Shown here: positions 5,236-6,077 of the stretch, one piece after another
Numbering within the stretch: position 1 is the first letter of the stretch
Layout: the number at the start of each line of letters is the position of its first letter
Assembly (NCBI GenBank): GCA_964541895.1
Contig: CAZISM010000228.1
Location: 1-6,077 of the forward strand
Origin: CAZISM01 sp964541895
Lineage (GTDB): Bacteria > Zhuqueibacterota > Zhuqueibacteria > Residuimicrobiales > Residuimicrobiaceae
Direction: 5' to 3'
Length of the DNA stretch: 6,077 nt
Program-made: the position numbers and the translations under genes
Notes under the pieces: generated by a model
Seen by the model: only the letters and a program-made list of their open reading frames with translations
Told to the model about the DNA's origin: nothing
Database searches by the model: none

Positions 5236-6077
5236 TCCCGTAATCTCCTGCCGGTGAGTGCGATAAAGACATCTTCCAGGGTATTCTCCCGCATTTTCAT
5301 TTCGCTGATGTGCACCTGCTGTTGCGAACACTCGTGCAGAATAAACGGGATGTCGGCAAAAATGTTTTCTTTGCTCATGATCAAAACATGGGGGAGAGGG
5401 CGGATGGTCAATCCGTGCCCGGCGAAAGCCGCAAGCAGCGATTCCGGCGCCTCGCTCGCGCTCAGCCATAATTCCAGAATTCTGGAATTGCCGTGTTGAT
5501 GCTTCAGCTGCGTCGGCGAGTCCACGCACAGGATAGAGCCATGATCCATGATCGCCACACGATCGCACAGGCGGTCCGCTTCGTCCATGTTGTGCGTCGT
5601 AAAGAGCACTGTTTTATGTCGCGCCAGGTTGCGGATATAGTCCCGTGCCAGCACCCGACTCTGCGGATCCAATCCCGCCTCCGGTTCATCCAGAATTACA
5701 ATATCAGGGTTATGCACAAGCGCCATCAGGATGTTGAGACGCCTCTGCATGCCACCGGAAAGGGTTTGCGCCAGTTTATGTCGTTTATCATACAGGCCGA
5801 GATCCTGCAGCAATTTCAGGCTGGTTGCCGCGGCTGTGCGAGCGGGCACCTTGTACATGCAGGCCATGAACTGCAGCTGCTCGAGACAGGTCAACTTCGG
5901 CCATAGAACGATCTCCTGCGGGCATACGCCGATCCGTGCCCGCGTGGCCGGGTCATCAGGATCCAGGCGAATACCGTTGAACACGATCTCGCCTTGATCC
6001 GGCAACAACAACCCGCACAGCATATTGATCGTAGTGCTTTTACCAGCCCCATTGGGACCCAGCAGTCCGTACACCTC
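5232..6077 (-). CDS. ABC exporter ATP-binding protein, 5' end off the window
   Basis: 281 residues are visible; the frame runs through the right edge. The GTG at 6074 reads as an internal Val (EVYGLLGPNGAGKS), because about 25-40 residues normally precede Walker A, so the true start lies outside. Numbering from that Val: Walker A GPNGAGKSTT (6-15), Q-loop CPQE (51-54), signature LSGGMQRR (105-112), Walker B DIVILDE (124-130), D-loop GLDPQSR (134-140), H-loop histidine H161 in LFTTHNMDEADRLCDRV. All catalytic motifs are intact. The usual Thr of DEPTxGLD is Glu here (E132). The C-terminal part (about 195-280, ending ENTLEDVFIALTGRRLRE) is the DUF4162-like extension typical of drug, lipid or polysaccharide exporter ATPases of the CcmA/DrrA/YbhF kind. 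It powers the adjacent permease. An HlyD-like adaptor or second permease could lie off the window. Confidence 0.93.
   Translation of the reverse strand, partial: EVYGLLGPNGAGKSTTINMLCGLLLPDQGEIVFNGIRLDPDDPATRARIGVCPQEIVLWPKLTCLEQLQFMACMYKVPARTAAATSLKLLQDLGLYDKRHKLAQTLSGGMQRRLNILMALVHNPDIVILDEPEAGLDPQSRVLARDYIRNLARHKTVLFTTHNMDEADRLCDRVAIMDHGSILCVDSPTQLKHQHGNSRILELWLSASEAPESLLAAFAGHGLTIRPLPHVLIMSKENIFADIPFILHECSQQQVHISEMKMRENTLEDVFIALTGRRLRE
5245..5249 (-). promoter_or_regulatory. Shine-Dalgarno of the permease, inside the ATPase 3' end
   Basis: AGGAG on the minus strand sits 9 nt before the permease ATG at 5235, within the last codons of the ATPase gene. Together with the 4-nt ATGA overlap it decides the permease start and suggests translational coupling of the two subunits. 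Confidence 0.7.
5470..5489. repeat. Perfect 20-bp palindrome inside the ATPase gene
   Basis: AATTCCAGAATTCTGGAATT equals its own reverse complement over all 20 positions, centred on GAATTC; the next flanking pair (T5469/G5490) does not match. On the minus strand it encodes NSRILEL, at the junction between the nucleotide-binding domain and the C-terminal extension, in an AT-rich patch of otherwise GC-rich coding DNA. It may be a protein-binding site or a coincidence of codon choice. Confidence 0.6.

Noticed and set aside
5236..5568. N-terminal extension making the permease 498 residues
   Set aside because: It overlaps the ATPase gene, is Arg/His/Cys-rich and unlike any permease N-terminus, while MKIWHIFRK at 5235 has an SD and an ATGA overlap with the ATPase stop.
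6072..6074. GTG as start of the ATPase
   Set aside because: It lies only a few residues before Walker A; the normal N-terminal strands would be missing, and the frame stays open to the window edge.

Overview
The window is a gene-dense bacterial segment. All five recognisable genes lie on the minus strand, and the non-coding gaps are only 13, 17 and 75 nt. Read in the direction of transcription (right to left), the order is: ABC exporter ATPase (N-terminus off the window), ABC-2 permease, a secreted 806-residue glycosidase-like protein, a POT-family proton-coupled transporter, and an HpcH/HpaI-type aldolase (C-terminus off the window). No RNA gene, mobile element or CRISPR array was seen.

Right part (about 4072-6077): an ABC-2 export module. 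The ATPase and permease share an ATGA stop/start overlap, so they are almost certainly co-transcribed. The exported substrate cannot be read from the sequence. A 75-nt gap containing a small inverted repeat separates this module from the next genes.

Left part (1-3996): glycosidase-like protein, POT transporter and aldolase, 17 and 13 nt apart, each with a Shine-Dalgarno-like sequence. The first product has a signal peptide and a TIM-barrel-type core resembling the GH20/GH67/GH84/GH115 neighbourhood, but I could not place it in a named family. The second is a 12-helix proton symporter. The third keeps the catalytic His and Arg of E. coli HpaI. A reasonable inference is a small catabolic operon: hydrolysis outside the cytoplasm, proton-driven uptake of the product, and retro-aldol cleavage of a 2-keto-3-deoxy acid. 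An acidic sugar such as a uronic acid would fit best. The substrate is not demonstrated.

Organism: moderately GC-rich DNA, a Sec signal peptide, good SD sequences and this type of secreted glycosidase suggest a Gram-negative environmental or gut bacterium. Proteins of this type are, as I recall, common in Planctomycetes/Verrucomicrobia/Lentisphaerae, Acidobacteria and similar phyla. This placement is weak. The most unusual features are the divergent glycosidase motifs, the altered substrate-site residues of the POT transporter together with its setting in a carbohydrate locus, and a perfect 20-bp palindrome inside the ATPase gene.
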